A DNA stretch of 64,000 nucleotides from Gemmatimonadota bacterium (lineage in GTDB: Bacteria > Latescibacterota > UBA2968 > UBA8231). Below are positions 50,875 to 63,357 of the stretch, piece after piece. The notes beneath the pieces were generated by a model. That model saw nothing but the letters and a program-made list of their open reading frames with translations. It had not been told where the DNA came from and did not search any database. The DNA lies in contig JABJJN010000053.1 in assembly GCA_018660835.1 (NCBI GenBank), forward strand, positions 62,001-126,000, written 5' to 3'. The position numbers and the translations under genes are program-made. Numbering within the stretch: the first letter of the stretch is position 1; every line of letters starts with the position of its first letter.

Positions 50875-53649
50875 ATGTGTCAAGGTGAACTCCTGTCACA
50901 GCGGCCCGCCATCGAGGTGCGCGCAGCGAGCGAACACAATCTGCGCAGTGTGGATGTCGACTTGCCACATGATGCGCTCATTGCCATGACGGGTGTATCA
51001 GGCTCGGGCAAGTCGACCCTCGCTTTTGATACGATTTACGCGGAGGCGCGCCGCCGCTTCTTGCTGACCGAGCCGGGTGCCCAGGCTCTTGTTGAACGGC
51101 TGCCGCCGCCCGCGGCGGAGAGCATAGACGGTCTGCGACCGGCGATCGCTATTGGCCAGCAGCGACTGCGACCCTCAGCGCGGGCGACGGCGGGCACTCT
51201 GTGCGGACTCTATGACTATCTACGTTCACTCTATGCCCGAATCGGCAGGGCCCATTGCCTGGCGTGTGGGGCCTTGGTCCAGATCCACCGCTTCGAGGAG
51301 GTCCTCGAGCACGCCAGAGGTGTCACCGAGGGTACACGTCTCGTGGTATTGGCCCCCGTGGACATCGCTCACGATGCGCAGCAGGTGGCGCAGCGGATTG
51401 CTGAAATCGAGCAGCGTGGTTACCGGCGGCTTCGAGTCGATGGCAAGACGCTGCTGGTTGAAGAAGCAGACGTCGACGAATTGATCGATATGGCGGTGGA
51501 GGTCGTCGTCGACCGTGTCGTTGTAAAGAACGAGACCGGTCGACGCCTGAAGGGTTCCCTGCAGGCGGCAGCGGAAGTTGGTGAGGGCAAGCTGGTTCTC
51601 TTGAATCACGATACCGGTGCCGAGCAACGTTTCGCCGTGCGACCAGCATGTGTCGACTGCGGCACGTCTTTCCCGCCTCTCACGTCGGCGCTGTTTTCCT
51701 TTCATTCGTTGCAGGGCGCCTGCTCTGCGTGTCGAGGTTCAGGCATGACCGCCACCGTAGTGGGTGAGGGGTTATTAAATGGCGGCGAGAGTCCACTTGT
51801 CACACTCGACGAACTCTTTGAGCGGTTTTCCCAGACCCGGTTGAAATCACAGATAGAGGCCCTGTGCAAACGCCTCAAGGTGGAGACCGGTGCAGCTTTG
51901 TCAGAATGGTCGGATGAAAACATCTCGGTTCTGTGGGATGGGGATTCTCGTCGAGGCGGGTTCATCGGCTTGCGAAGAGTGTTGCTGCAACTACGCGCAC
52001 AAGCAAGCGATGAGTTACGAGTGTGGCTCGATGCGCACTCGACCATAGATACGCCCTGCCCTCAGTGTCAGGGGACACGGTTGAGTGCGGCGGCGCGAGC
52101 GGTACGAATCCAGGGGGATAGCATTGACATGTTGGCGGGTGAGTCTCTCGTCGGCCTCGCGGAGCGGATTCACCACTGGGTTCTGGAAGCCGACGATGCC
52201 CCTGTCGCGGCGCCCTTGCTTGCAGCGATCGAACGAGGCGCGCAGTCTCTCATCGACCTTGGACTGGGATACCTCTCTCTCGATCGTCGAGCCGATTCAC
52301 TCTCAGCAGGTGAACGCCAGCGCGTGCAACTTGTGGCCGCCCTGGGCTCTGGTGTCACGCAGGTCCTGTATGTATTTGATGAACCCAGTGCCGGCCTGCA
52401 TGCCAGCGACGCTGAACGGCTCTTGCAGTGTTTGGCTGATCTGCGCGCACAGGGCAACAGCGTCCTGGTTGTTGAACACGACCCGGCACTGATTGCGGGG
52501 ATGGATCTGGTCGTGGAACTGGGGCCCGGAGCAGGTCGTCATGGCGGCGAATGCGTCGCGGTGGGCTCACCCGCACAACTGTCTCAGGACACGGCGACAG
52601 CCAAGTATCTGAACCCTGCCAGTCGTGAGCCGGTGACGCGCAGAGGACGGACTGCGGGATCTTCAGGCTGGCTCACCTTGACAGGCGCTGCGGGGCACAA
52701 TCTCCAGCAGATCGATGTAGAGTTCCCTCTCGGGCTGCTGACGGCCGTCACCGGTGTGTCTGGTTCTGGAAAGAGCACTCTGGTACATGATACGTTGTTC
52801 CCTTTGCTCGCAGCTCGTCATCAAGGAGGGGAGCGTCTGCCTCTCGGCTTCGATACGTGCACGGGAGACGACGAAATCGAACGCGTCGTCGCCATCGATC
52901 AGTCACCGATTGGTCGTAGTCCACGATCCAATGCGGCCACCTATACGGGGCTCCACGGTATTATCCGCAATCTCTACAGTGAGCTACCGGAAGCCCGTCT
53001 GCGTGGCTACAAGGCGGGGCAGTTCAGTTTCAATAGCGAAGGAGCCTGCCCCAGTTGCGATGGCAGTGGCCAGGATACGAATGGTCTCATGATGTCTGGC
53101 GGCACGGCTGTGTGTGCAAGTTGTGGTGGGCGGCGGTATCGCCGGGAGGTTCTTGAAGTGCGCTTTCGCGAGCACTCGATCGCCGATATTCTGGATCTTG
53201 ATGTTGCCCAGGCAGGCGAATTGTTCGCTGCGATTCCGGAGGCGTCGCGGCGACTACAATTGCTCGCGGATCTTGGGCTCGACTATCTCGTGCTCGGGCA
53301 ATCGGCCAGTACACTTTCTGGTGGCGAGGCACAGAGAGTGAAGCTCGCCGCCGATCTTGGTCGCCCAATGATGGCCGGAACAGTCTACATTCTGGATGAG
53401 CCAACCTCTGGATTACATCCTCATGACGTCGGTTATCTCGTTGAATTGCTGCAGCGTCTCGTGGATCGAGGCAATACGGTCATCGTCGTGGAACACAATC
53501 TGCAGTTGATTGCCGCCAGTGACTACGTCCTTGATCTGGGACCGGGGGCAGGTGATGCCGGTGGCCGAGTGGTCATCCATGGCACACCGCAGGACATCGC
53601 CGCCTGTGCGGCGTCCGTGACAGGGAGTTATCTACAATCTTGGATCTGA
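50875..53649 (+). CDS. uvrA: UvrA paralogue (excinuclease ABC subunit A-like)
   Basis: A 924-residue protein with two ABC ATPase modules: Walker A 'GVSGSGKST' near residues 43 and 640, and signature motifs 'LSAGERQR' (first, altered from LSGGEAQR) and 'LSGGEAQR' (second). Two zinc modules remain ('CVDCG..CSACRGSG', 'CPSCDGSGQ..CASCGG'). The UvrB-binding region ('GSLQAAAEVGEGKL') is present. UvrA scans DNA for bulky damage. The divergent N-terminal ATP site and several unusual stretches suggest an accessory UvrA copy rather than the main one, but I cannot exclude the main one. Confidence 0.88.
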   Translation: MCQGELLSQRPAIEVRAASEHNLRSVDVDLPHDALIAMTGVSGSGKSTLAFDTIYAEARRRFLLTEPGAQALVERLPPPAAESIDGLRPAIAIGQQRLRPSARATAGTLCGLYDYLRSLYARIGRAHCLACGALVQIHRFEEVLEHARGVTEGTRLVVLAPVDIAHDAQQVAQRIAEIEQRGYRRLRVDGKTLLVEEADVDELIDMAVEVVVDRVVVKNETGRRLKGSLQAAAEVGEGKLVLLNHDTGAEQRFAVRPACVDCGTSFPPLTSALFSFHSLQGACSACRGSGMTATVVGEGLLNGGESPLVTLDELFERFSQTRLKSQIEALCKRLKVETGAALSEWSDENISVLWDGDSRRGGFIGLRRVLLQLRAQASDELRVWLDAHSTIDTPCPQCQGTRLSAAARAVRIQGDSIDMLAGESLVGLAERIHHWVLEADDAPVAAPLLAAIERGAQSLIDLGLGYLSLDRRADSLSAGERQRVQLVAALGSGVTQVLYVFDEPSAGLHASDAERLLQCLADLRAQGNSVLVVEHDPALIAGMDLVVELGPGAGRHGGECVAVGSPAQLSQDTATAKYLNPASREPVTRRGRTAGSSGWLTLTGAAGHNLQQIDVEFPLGLLTAVTGVSGSGKSTLVHDTLFPLLAARHQGGERLPLGFDTCTGDDEIERVVAIDQSPIGRSPRSNAATYTGLHGIIRNLYSELPEARLRGYKAGQFSFNSEGACPSCDGSGQDTNGLMMSGGTAVCASCGGRRYRREVLEVRFREHSIADILDLDVAQAGELFAAIPEASRRLQLLADLGLDYLVLGQSASTLSGGEAQRVKLAADLGRPMMAGTVYILDEPTSGLHPHDVGYLVELLQRLVDRGNTVIVVEHNLQLIAASDYVLDLGPGAGDAGGRVVIHGTPQDIAACAASVTGSYLQSWI

Positions 53650-53662
53650 GGACAGGACACCG

Positions 53663-56876
<3,214 letters not shown>

Positions 56877-56908
56877 CGACGTAAAACGAACACCAGCAGG
56901 ATTCGCAT

Positions 56909-56940
56909 GGGGCAGGTGCCGGATGGCATCTGCCCCTTTT
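56909..56940 (+). terminator. Rho-independent terminator after metG
   Basis: 'ggggcaggtgcc' and 'ggcatctgcccc' pair over 12 positions with one G-U pair, with a 4-base loop and a TTTT tail, 32 bases past the metG stop. The 190-base gap before the next gene holds nothing else certain. Confidence 0.88.
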
Positions 56941-57066
56941 CTTGGATACTTCCTTGGTTTCGCTTGAGCGCAGCTCTGTTCATCGGGCGCGGGTGGTTGA
57001 GATGTGTCCGCGCCGATATATTGAGCCCGAATATTCGTCAGACAAAAACGAGAGAGATAGAGCCAG

Positions 57067-58059
57067 ATGGAACGTATTCGCGTAGGATTCATCGGTTGTG
57101 GCGGCAATGCCTCAGGGCACATCGGTCGGATCCATGAGATGGCAGATGCTCAGGTTGTGGCCTTGTGTGACCCCAGTGCGGCAAGTCTTGAGCGCGCTCG
57201 AGAGCGCAATGCAACCCTTCCAGACGACATACCCACTTTTTCTGATCACAAGCAGATGTTGGAACAGGTGGAGATGGATGCCGTCGAGATCTCAACTCCC
57301 CACACACTGCACTTTGAGCAGATTACGGACGCACTGGATCGTGGGCTCCACGTACTGACCGAGAAACCGATGGTTTGCACCGTTGACCATGCGCACAAAG
57401 TGATTGCTCATGCGCAGAAGGCCGACAGAATTCTGATGGTCGCCTACCAGCGTCACCTGCAGCCAATTTACCGCTACCTGCGCAATCAGATTGCCTGTGG
57501 GGAGATGGGAGAAATTCAGTTTGTCTCGGCCATGCAGGACCAGGGCTGGTATCGCGGAACGATGGGACTCTGGCGCCAGAAGTTGTCTTTGTCTGGCGGT
57601 GGGCAATTGAATGACTCTGGCTCGCATCTACTTGATATCGTGCTGTGGATGACGGGACTTGCCGTCGACGAGGTGCAGGCCTACGTAGAGAATTTCGAAT
57701 CAGAAGTTGACATCAACTCAGCTCTGAGTCTGCGCTTCAAGGGTGGGGCGATCGGTAATATCTCCGTCATCGGCAATGCGCCCTCTGGTGGTATGTGGGA
57801 GGATATAACGATCTATGGTTCCAAGGCGGCTGCTTACATCCGCAATGGTCACCTGACATACAAAGCCGCTGGTGCCGAACCGAGTGAGCCATCGAATCTG
57901 CCAGGTGCCACGTCGCCAGATCGCAACTTCGTCGATGCTATCTACGGGCGCGATGAGGTCCAGGTTCCTCCTGTCTGTGGGCTCAGAGTGATCGAACTGA
58001 CAGAGGCCGCCTGGGAGTCGGCTCGAACCGGTAAGCCAGCGAGTGTGAAGAGCCAATGA
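57067..58059 (+). CDS. Gfo/Idh/MocA family oxidoreductase (copy 1)
   Basis: A 330-residue NAD(P)-dependent dehydrogenase. The Rossmann loop is 'GFIGCGGNASGHI' at residue 6. 'STPHTLHFEQ' and 'EKPMVCT' follow, the latter with the conserved Lys of the EKP motif. The C-terminal domain contains 'GGGQLNDSGSHLLDI' with the catalytic Asp/His pattern. Such enzymes oxidise sugars, inositols or related polyols. It overlaps the next dehydrogenase by ATGA and starts the catabolic cluster. ATG 57067 has 'gagagatagag' upstream. Confidence 0.92.
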   Translation: MERIRVGFIGCGGNASGHIGRIHEMADAQVVALCDPSAASLERARERNATLPDDIPTFSDHKQMLEQVEMDAVEISTPHTLHFEQITDALDRGLHVLTEKPMVCTVDHAHKVIAHAQKADRILMVAYQRHLQPIYRYLRNQIACGEMGEIQFVSAMQDQGWYRGTMGLWRQKLSLSGGGQLNDSGSHLLDIVLWMTGLAVDEVQAYVENFESEVDINSALSLRFKGGAIGNISVIGNAPSGGMWEDITIYGSKAAAYIRNGHLTYKAAGAEPSEPSNLPGATSPDRNFVDAIYGRDEVQVPPVCGLRVIELTEAAWESARTGKPASVKSQ

Positions 58060-59129
58060 GTTCAGCCATCGTTCGCGTCGGCATTGTGGGGATGGGCATC
58101 GGTCGACCCAATGGCCGCGCCCTGCACGCAGACCCTCGCGCCCAGGTGGTTGCGCTATGCGATCTACAACCCGATCGCATGGAAGAGTTTGCAGGCGAGC
58201 TGGAGGCAGGGCCTGTCGCGGGAGATCCCATCAAGCGCTACACAGATTACCGCAAAATGTGTCGTGACCCTCAGATCGACGCCGTGTTCGTCGGTACGCC
58301 GAATCAGTGGCACGTACCTGTTGCCCTTGAGGCTGTGCGGTGTGACAAACATGTGATGGTGACCAAACCGCTGGCAGATGGTGAGGCGCCGGCACGGCGT
58401 CTCGTCAAGGCGGCGGAAAAGGCTGGTGTCGTCAACATGATGTCTCTGTCGACACGATTCAGCCCAGAGAATCGTTACCTGCAGGACAAGGCCCGCGCGG
58501 GGTATTTTGGCGATATCTACTATGCACGTTCTCGTAGTGTTCGCCGCAATGGCATCCCAGCGTGGAATCTTGGCTTCATTCAGCCCGGCGGCGGTGCGTT
58601 CAGAGACATGGGTGTCCACTATCTCGATGCGGCATGGGCCATCATGGGACATCCGCGGCCTGTCACCGTATCGGGCGTGTCCGGTGCCATCTTCGGCCCC
58701 AAGGGACGGGGCTATTCGCGGCCGACTCCGCGTAAGGTGTGGCGGCAATTCGACACCGACGACTTCGCCGGTGGCTTCATTCGTTTTGCAGATGGGTCGG
58801 GACTGCAGATCGAGAGTTTCTGGGCATCTCATCAGCCTGCGGAGCGACAGATCGAATTGTTTGGGACCGAAGCGGGCGCTCGTCTCCAGCCACTGACTCT
58901 ATACACGACGGATGCACAAGGGCGCGAGGAGGATGTCAGCGTTGCGCTTTCACAACAGGACGCAGCTGACCCGTGGCAAGCACTTGCGTCGCACTTCGTC
59001 GGTTGTATTCTGGACGGCGATACCTGCTCGGCGCCGCTGCGCCATGGTCTGCAGGTGCAGTCAATGCTTGAGGCGATGCTGCGCAGTGCCGAATCAGGAC
59101 GTGAAGTCGCACTGCGAGATTCTAAATGA
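58056..59129 (+). CDS. Gfo/Idh/MocA family oxidoreductase (copy 2)
   Basis: A 357-residue NAD(P)-dependent dehydrogenase with the loop 'GIVGMGIGRPNG', 'GTPNQWHVPVALEA' and 'VTKPLADG' in place of the usual EKP. The C-terminal part has 'GGGAFRDMGVHYLDAAW', which keeps the acidic/His catalytic pattern. It is clearly related to copy 1, so the pair may act on successive or alternative sugars. It overlaps copy 1 by 4 bases; the dioxygenase gene follows after 58 bases. Confidence 0.92.
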   Translation: MSSAIVRVGIVGMGIGRPNGRALHADPRAQVVALCDLQPDRMEEFAGELEAGPVAGDPIKRYTDYRKMCRDPQIDAVFVGTPNQWHVPVALEAVRCDKHVMVTKPLADGEAPARRLVKAAEKAGVVNMMSLSTRFSPENRYLQDKARAGYFGDIYYARSRSVRRNGIPAWNLGFIQPGGGAFRDMGVHYLDAAWAIMGHPRPVTVSGVSGAIFGPKGRGYSRPTPRKVWRQFDTDDFAGGFIRFADGSGLQIESFWASHQPAERQIELFGTEAGARLQPLTLYTTDAQGREEDVSVALSQQDAADPWQALASHFVGCILDGDTCSAPLRHGLQVQSMLEAMLRSAESGREVALRDSK

Positions 59130-59187
59130 ATGGCATTTGGAGCGGGACCACGGCACGGACTGGCGATCTGCAAGGGAGAGTCACCAG

Positions 59188-59979
59188 ATGCCAATGAAGC
59201 TGACAGCTGAGCAAGTCGAGCAATACCTTCGGGAGGGCTACCTGTTCCTGCCTGATTACTTCCCCAGCGCTGACATGGAGCAATTGCTACGCGTGGCACG
59301 CGACGATGACGCACTCGCCTCGATTGCCAACGATCGACTCGATCGGGAAGGGCGCACGAGCCGTCTGTCTCTGCGTCATGAATTGCCTGATGATGCCTAC
59401 GCGGCCTACACGCGCAGTTGTGCGATTGTAGAGCCGATGGAGCAACTGATGGGTTGCGAAGTCTCGCACTACCATCACAAGATGATGATGAAAGAACCAC
59501 ACACGGGAGGCGCGTGGGAATGGCATCAAGACTTCGGCTACTGGCACGCGAATTTCCTGTATCCAGACATGGCCAGTTGCATGATCGCCGTCGACCGAGC
59601 GCACAGGACCAATGGTTGCTTGCAGGTGTTGAAGGGGTCACATCGAATGGGGCGCCTGGAGCATGGTCGGGCAGGCGACCAAACGGGAGCAGATCCTGAT
59701 CGCATCGCCGCCGTTGAAGATCGCTTTGAGAGGGTGTATTGCGAGATGACGCCCGGGACCGTCCTGTTCTTTCACAGCAATCTACTCCACCGCTCGGACG
59801 CGAACCGGAGTTGCGATCCGCGTTGGGCACTGATCTGCTGCTACACCAGTAGCGAAAATCCGCCCTTCCGCGACGGCACGAAGGGTGAGTTCTCACGCTT
59901 TGAACGGTGGGACGATGAACGTGTGAATCGCTCGCTGCAGGAGCACGAAATGCGCCAATCTGACGTGAGAGGAAACTGA
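59188..59979 (+). CDS. Phytanoyl-CoA dioxygenase family protein
   Basis: A 263-residue Fe(II)/2-oxoglutarate dioxygenase of the PhyH type. The iron ligands are the HxD in 'WEWHQDFGYW' near residue 112 and the distal His in 'NLLHRSDANRS' near residue 196, with a following Arg for 2-oxoglutarate. The family hydroxylates small molecules; the substrate here is unknown and need not be phytanoyl-CoA. ATG 59188 is supported by 'aagggagag'; the ORF-track start at 58912 is inside copy 2. Confidence 0.9.
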   Translation: MPMKLTAEQVEQYLREGYLFLPDYFPSADMEQLLRVARDDDALASIANDRLDREGRTSRLSLRHELPDDAYAAYTRSCAIVEPMEQLMGCEVSHYHHKMMMKEPHTGGAWEWHQDFGYWHANFLYPDMASCMIAVDRAHRTNGCLQVLKGSHRMGRLEHGRAGDQTGADPDRIAAVEDRFERVYCEMTPGTVLFFHSNLLHRSDANRSCDPRWALICCYTSSENPPFRDGTKGEFSRFERWDDERVNRSLQEHEMRQSDVRGN

Positions 59980-59980
59980 C

Positions 59981-60718
59981 ATGGACGTGGAATTCGAGAA
60001 GCTCTTCCGGGCACCCTATGCGGTGCCCAACGCACTGGAGCGCGTCGACTCAGGCGTGTGGATCGCAGATCAGATCTCTGACAGACTGGCTCTGGTAGAC
60101 ATCGGTCCCGCAGGTGATTACGGCGTCACATTTCGTCAGCGTGAGATCCCCAGTGACTCATCCAATACCAGCGGCATGGCCATTGGCGAAGAGGGGCTCT
60201 GGTTGGCGGCAAATTGTGCAGCGACACTTTGGCGACAAGCACGGGAAGTCGACGCCCAGCCGGGTATCGGAGAGATCTTCAAGGTCGACCCCGACACGGG
60301 GGCTACGCTGCAGAGACGTCCTGTGCCCACTGGTGGTGGCGTGCATGGAATCGATTACGACCACGTGGACCCGGGTCATCTCTGGATCACCACGTTGAAG
60401 GAGAAGACGCTGACGCAGGTGCGGACGAAGGACTGGTCTACACAGCGTGTCATTCCGCTACCCTATACACGCGCTCATGGTGTGGTTCGTACCGAGACGG
60501 GCGTCTGGGTCATCCATACCAGCGAACGGGTCATCGTCCTGCTGTCTGTTGATGATGGCAGCGAACTGGACCGAATCACGATCCCAACCTCTGAACCGGA
60601 ACCCCACGGTCTGTGTGCCTGGGACGATGGCGCCCTCGCCTACTGCGACGCGACGTCTGGTTGGGTCGTCGCAATTCGTGCCGTCGACTCCGGACTACGG
60701 TTGAATCACCGACTATGA
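59981..60718 (+). CDS. Beta-propeller protein, SMP-30/vgb-like
   Basis: A 245-residue cytoplasmic protein with repeated blades of the form 'GVWIADQ', 'GLWLAANC', 'HLWITTLK' and 'GVWVIHTS', consistent with a small six-bladed propeller like SMP-30 or virginiamycin B lyase-type proteins. SMP-30 proteins are lactonases in sugar catabolism, which would suit the dehydrogenase neighbours, but the metal ligands cannot be confirmed by eye. It starts one base after the dioxygenase stop and overlaps the FKBP gene by ATGA. Confidence 0.75.
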   Translation: MDVEFEKLFRAPYAVPNALERVDSGVWIADQISDRLALVDIGPAGDYGVTFRQREIPSDSSNTSGMAIGEEGLWLAANCAATLWRQAREVDAQPGIGEIFKVDPDTGATLQRRPVPTGGGVHGIDYDHVDPGHLWITTLKEKTLTQVRTKDWSTQRVIPLPYTRAHGVVRTETGVWVIHTSERVIVLLSVDDGSELDRITIPTSEPEPHGLCAWDDGALAYCDATSGWVVAIRAVDSGLRLNHRL

Positions 60719-61230
60719 CGCTATCACGAACTGTGTCTGGCGCCACGATCGAAATCTCACGGTGGCGCACGGGGCGGCTGGCTGTCAGTGTCTTGCTGTG
60801 TCTCGCTCTGGGTGGGTGTGACGAAGATGCGCCCACAAGTCCAGCCGCCGTCGTTGCCGAGGGGATCTGGGAGATTGCTGAGGGAGCGGAGGCGTTGGTC
60901 ACTGAGACTGGACTGACCGTGATCCACGTAGAGCACGGAACAGGCAAACTACCAGGCCGTGGCAGCATCGTTTCCGTCCACTATACGGGAATGCTCGATG
61001 ACGGGACGATTTTCGATAGTTCATATCCACGCGGTGGCCCCTTCCGGTTTCTTCTGGGGCAAGGCCGAGTGATCGCGGGTTGGGACGAAGGGATCGCCCT
61101 GCTGCGCCAGGGGGGACGAGCACGACTCGTGATTCCTCCAGCGCTGGGTTATGGTCAGACCGGAGCGGGGGGGACGATTCCACCGAATGCAACCCTGACC
61201 TTTGACGTGTTACTCGTCGCAGTCGAGTGA
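60715..61230 (+). CDS. FKBP-type peptidyl-prolyl isomerase lipoprotein
   Basis: A 171-residue lipoprotein ('LCLALGGCDED' lipobox) carrying one FKBP domain from about residue 75: 'GSIVSVHYTGMLDDGTIFDSS', first 20 positions, then 'GWDEGIALLRQGGRARLVIP' and 'LTFDVLLV'. It helps proteins fold at the cell envelope by proline isomerisation. The ORF-track start at 60613 overlaps the propeller gene; ATG 60715 overlaps the stop by 4 bases. Confidence 0.92.
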   Translation: MTLSRTVSGATIEISRWRTGRLAVSVLLCLALGGCDEDAPTSPAAVVAEGIWEIAEGAEALVTETGLTVIHVEHGTGKLPGRGSIVSVHYTGMLDDGTIFDSSYPRGGPFRFLLGQGRVIAGWDEGIALLRQGGRARLVIPPALGYGQTGAGGTIPPNATLTFDVLLVAVE

Positions 61231-61233
61231 GAA

Positions 61234-62433
61234 CTAGTCGACCTGCTGCGTCACGCGTCCCGTCTTCGGGTCGTGCAGGAGGCGCTTGGTCGTTCCATCC
61301 GGCATCACCTCTTCCTTGATCAGCTCGAGACCCCCGATCTGCTGGCGCGGGATCGAATCGCGAATGTGTCTCGTTTCGCCATCTTGCCAACCATCGATTT
61401 CGATCGGCTCCCAGCGCTTGCTCTTGGCAGACGCATAGCAGGCATCGGTGACGGCATTCACAACATAGCCATCCCAAAAGGTCTCTCGTGGTGCGCGGTC
61501 CTCATCCATTGCGGCAAACATGTCATTGAACATATCCGTGTAACCCAGTTCGCCTGCTTCATCTCCCACCGGAAAGAGCCAACCTGTGTCCTGCTCCGCC
61601 TTTTCAGCGACATAGCCGCCCTGACCGGCAGCGGTGAACATTTCAAAGCCAGTACGCAGCCAGTGATTCAGCCAGATGGTGCCTTCCGTGCCCGATACTT
61701 CATCGCGAAGATCCATACCACCACGAAAGGCCCAACTCACTTCGATCTGACCCATCGCACCAGACTCAAAACGCACGAGAGCGATCGCATGATCTTCAGC
61801 TGTGACGGGGTGGACGAGGGTGTCACTCCAGCACATCGCTTCCACGGGTCGGTTCTGTTTGCCGACGAAATTCCTGATGATCTCGACGCAATGGCACCCC
61901 ATGTCGATCATGGCTCCACCACCGGCTCGCTCCACGTCCCAGAACCAGTCTGAGTGTGGTCCAGGGTGTGTTTCGCGGGAGCGAACCCACAGAATCTGTC
62001 CGAGGGCTCCCGCCTCTACTGACGCAATCGCCTTGAGCGTCTTGGGTGGATAGACGAGGTCCTCCAAATACCCGGCGAAGACCCCGGCCGACTCGACGGC
62101 TGACAGCATCCGTTTCGCCTCTGCCGCCGTGCGCCCAAGGGGTTTCGTGCACAGCACGGCTTTGCCCGCCGCTGCGGCCATGGAGACGGCTTCGACATGC
62201 AGGTCATTTGGTAAGCCGATGACGACGACATCGGTGTCGGGGTCTTCTACTGCCTGCTTCATGTTGGTCGTGTAGCGCGGCAGATTGAAGTCGCTGGCCA
62301 GACCCGAAGCACTTTCCTCGGAGCGCGAATAGACGGTGTGAACACGATCGGTGCCGCGTCCCTGATGCAGAGTCGTCGTGTAGAAGCGACTGATAAATCC
62401 GGCGCCAAGAAGGCTGATGCGATGGGGTGTCAT
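61234..62433 (-). CDS. Gfo/Idh/MocA family oxidoreductase (copy 3)
   Basis: A 399-residue dehydrogenase, on the opposite strand and convergent with the FKBP gene (3 bases between). The N-terminal Rossmann pattern is '[12 protein letters not shown]', followed by '[17 protein letters not shown]' and '[12 protein letters not shown]' (Lys near residue 98). The C-terminal part has '[14 protein letters not shown]'. A C-terminal tail of about 50 residues goes beyond the usual family length. It may oxidise the same class of sugar as copies 1 and 2. It diverges from the isochorismatase-like gene over 222 bases with no other feature seen. Confidence 0.9.
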   Translation of the reverse strand: MTPHRISLLGAGFISRFYTTTLHQGRGTDRVHTVYSRSEESASGLASDFNLPRYTTNMKQAVEDPDTDVVVIGLPNDLHVEAVSMAAAAGKAVLCTKPLGRTAAEAKRMLSAVESAGVFAGYLEDLVYPPKTLKAIASVEAGALGQILWVRSRETHPGPHSDWFWDVERAGGGAMIDMGCHCVEIIRNFVGKQNRPVEAMCWSDTLVHPVTAEDHAIALVRFESGAMGQIEVSWAFRGGMDLRDEVSGTEGTIWLNHWLRTGFEMFTAAGQGGYVAEKAEQDTGWLFPVGDEAGELGYTDMFNDMFAAMDEDRAPRETFWDGYVVNAVTDACYASAKSKRWEPIEIDGWQDGETRHIRDSIPRQQIGGLELIKEEVMPDGTTKRLLHDPKTGRVTQQVD

Positions 62434-62655
62434 CTGTCATGCTCCAAGAAGGGTCAGGTCGTGGCCTAGTCGTGGTGATCTGGTCGGATGTGATCGAAAG
62501 CGGACGGCTGAGAATAGTCGCACGATACCGGCCAGCCCACAACCAGGGTACTGGCCGCCTGTCCTGACGAGGCATTCAGAGAACCATTGCTCTTGCTGGA
62601 CAGGCAGGCTACCCTTCTCGCAACATCTTTGGCAACGAATACTGAGGGAGGCTCT

Positions 62656-63357
62656 GTGGCTGAAATCGACATACCTGTGCGCTACTACAAAGACTATCCA
62701 GGTGGCTACGACTATGGTTATGAAACGCTCAATCTGTCGCTGGAGGAGAGTGCTTTTCTGTTGGTGGACGTAGATGGAACCGCACCCAACGCCACGACGC
62801 AGCAGTTTATCGCGCCAGCGCTGGCAGCGGCTCGTGCGGCCTCGCTGCGGGTCGCTTACGTACACAATGATCTGCGCTTGGTGGCGGATCCTGGCAACAT
62901 CGTTGGCGAATTCTGGAGCAAGACCAAGTATGCCGATGACAGCAATGTGATGGATCATTGGCGCGGTCTTGGACCCGACTACAAACCTGAGTATCTGGCG
63001 GAGGTCGCGCCGGGCCCCTCGGAGCCGAATTTTCCGAAATGGATCTGGTCCGGTTTCCACGACACTTTCCTGGATCAGCACCTGCGTAGCTGGGGCACTC
63101 GCACGCTTTTTGTCGTCGGCTACTCCAGACGAGCCTGTCTGCACTACACATGCGCCGAAGCAGTGGGCCGAAATTATCGTGTCGTGTTGCTGCGGGACTG
63201 CTCCAATCCACCGGGTACGATCGAATTCCCTGATACGGTCGACGAGTCACTGCCCGAAGGGGGATGGATCAATCGTATTACTCTGCGCAATTTCGAGCAC
63301 CTGATCGGTTACACCACCACGGCGTCTGAGTTTATCGGCGCCTGCGAGGCCATCTGA
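62656..63357 (+). CDS. Isochorismatase-like cysteine hydrolase
   Basis: A 233-residue isochorismatase-family hydrolase. The catalytic triad is recognisable: Asp in 'AFLLVDVDG' near residue 38, Lys in 'FPKWIWSGFHDTFLD' near 125 and Cys in 'GYSRRACLHYTCAEA' near 158. Members cleave amides or carbamoyl compounds. GTG 62656 is preceded by 'gagggagg' at 5 bases; the ORF-track start at 62587 adds 23 unmatched residues. The enolase-superfamily gene begins one codon after its stop, so they are likely one operon. Confidence 0.85.
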   Translation: MAEIDIPVRYYKDYPGGYDYGYETLNLSLEESAFLLVDVDGTAPNATTQQFIAPALAAARAASLRVAYVHNDLRLVADPGNIVGEFWSKTKYADDSNVMDHWRGLGPDYKPEYLAEVAPGPSEPNFPKWIWSGFHDTFLDQHLRSWGTRTLFVVGYSRRACLHYTCAEAVGRNYRVVLLRDCSNPPGTIEFPDTVDESLPEGGWINRITLRNFEHLIGYTTTASEFIGACEAI

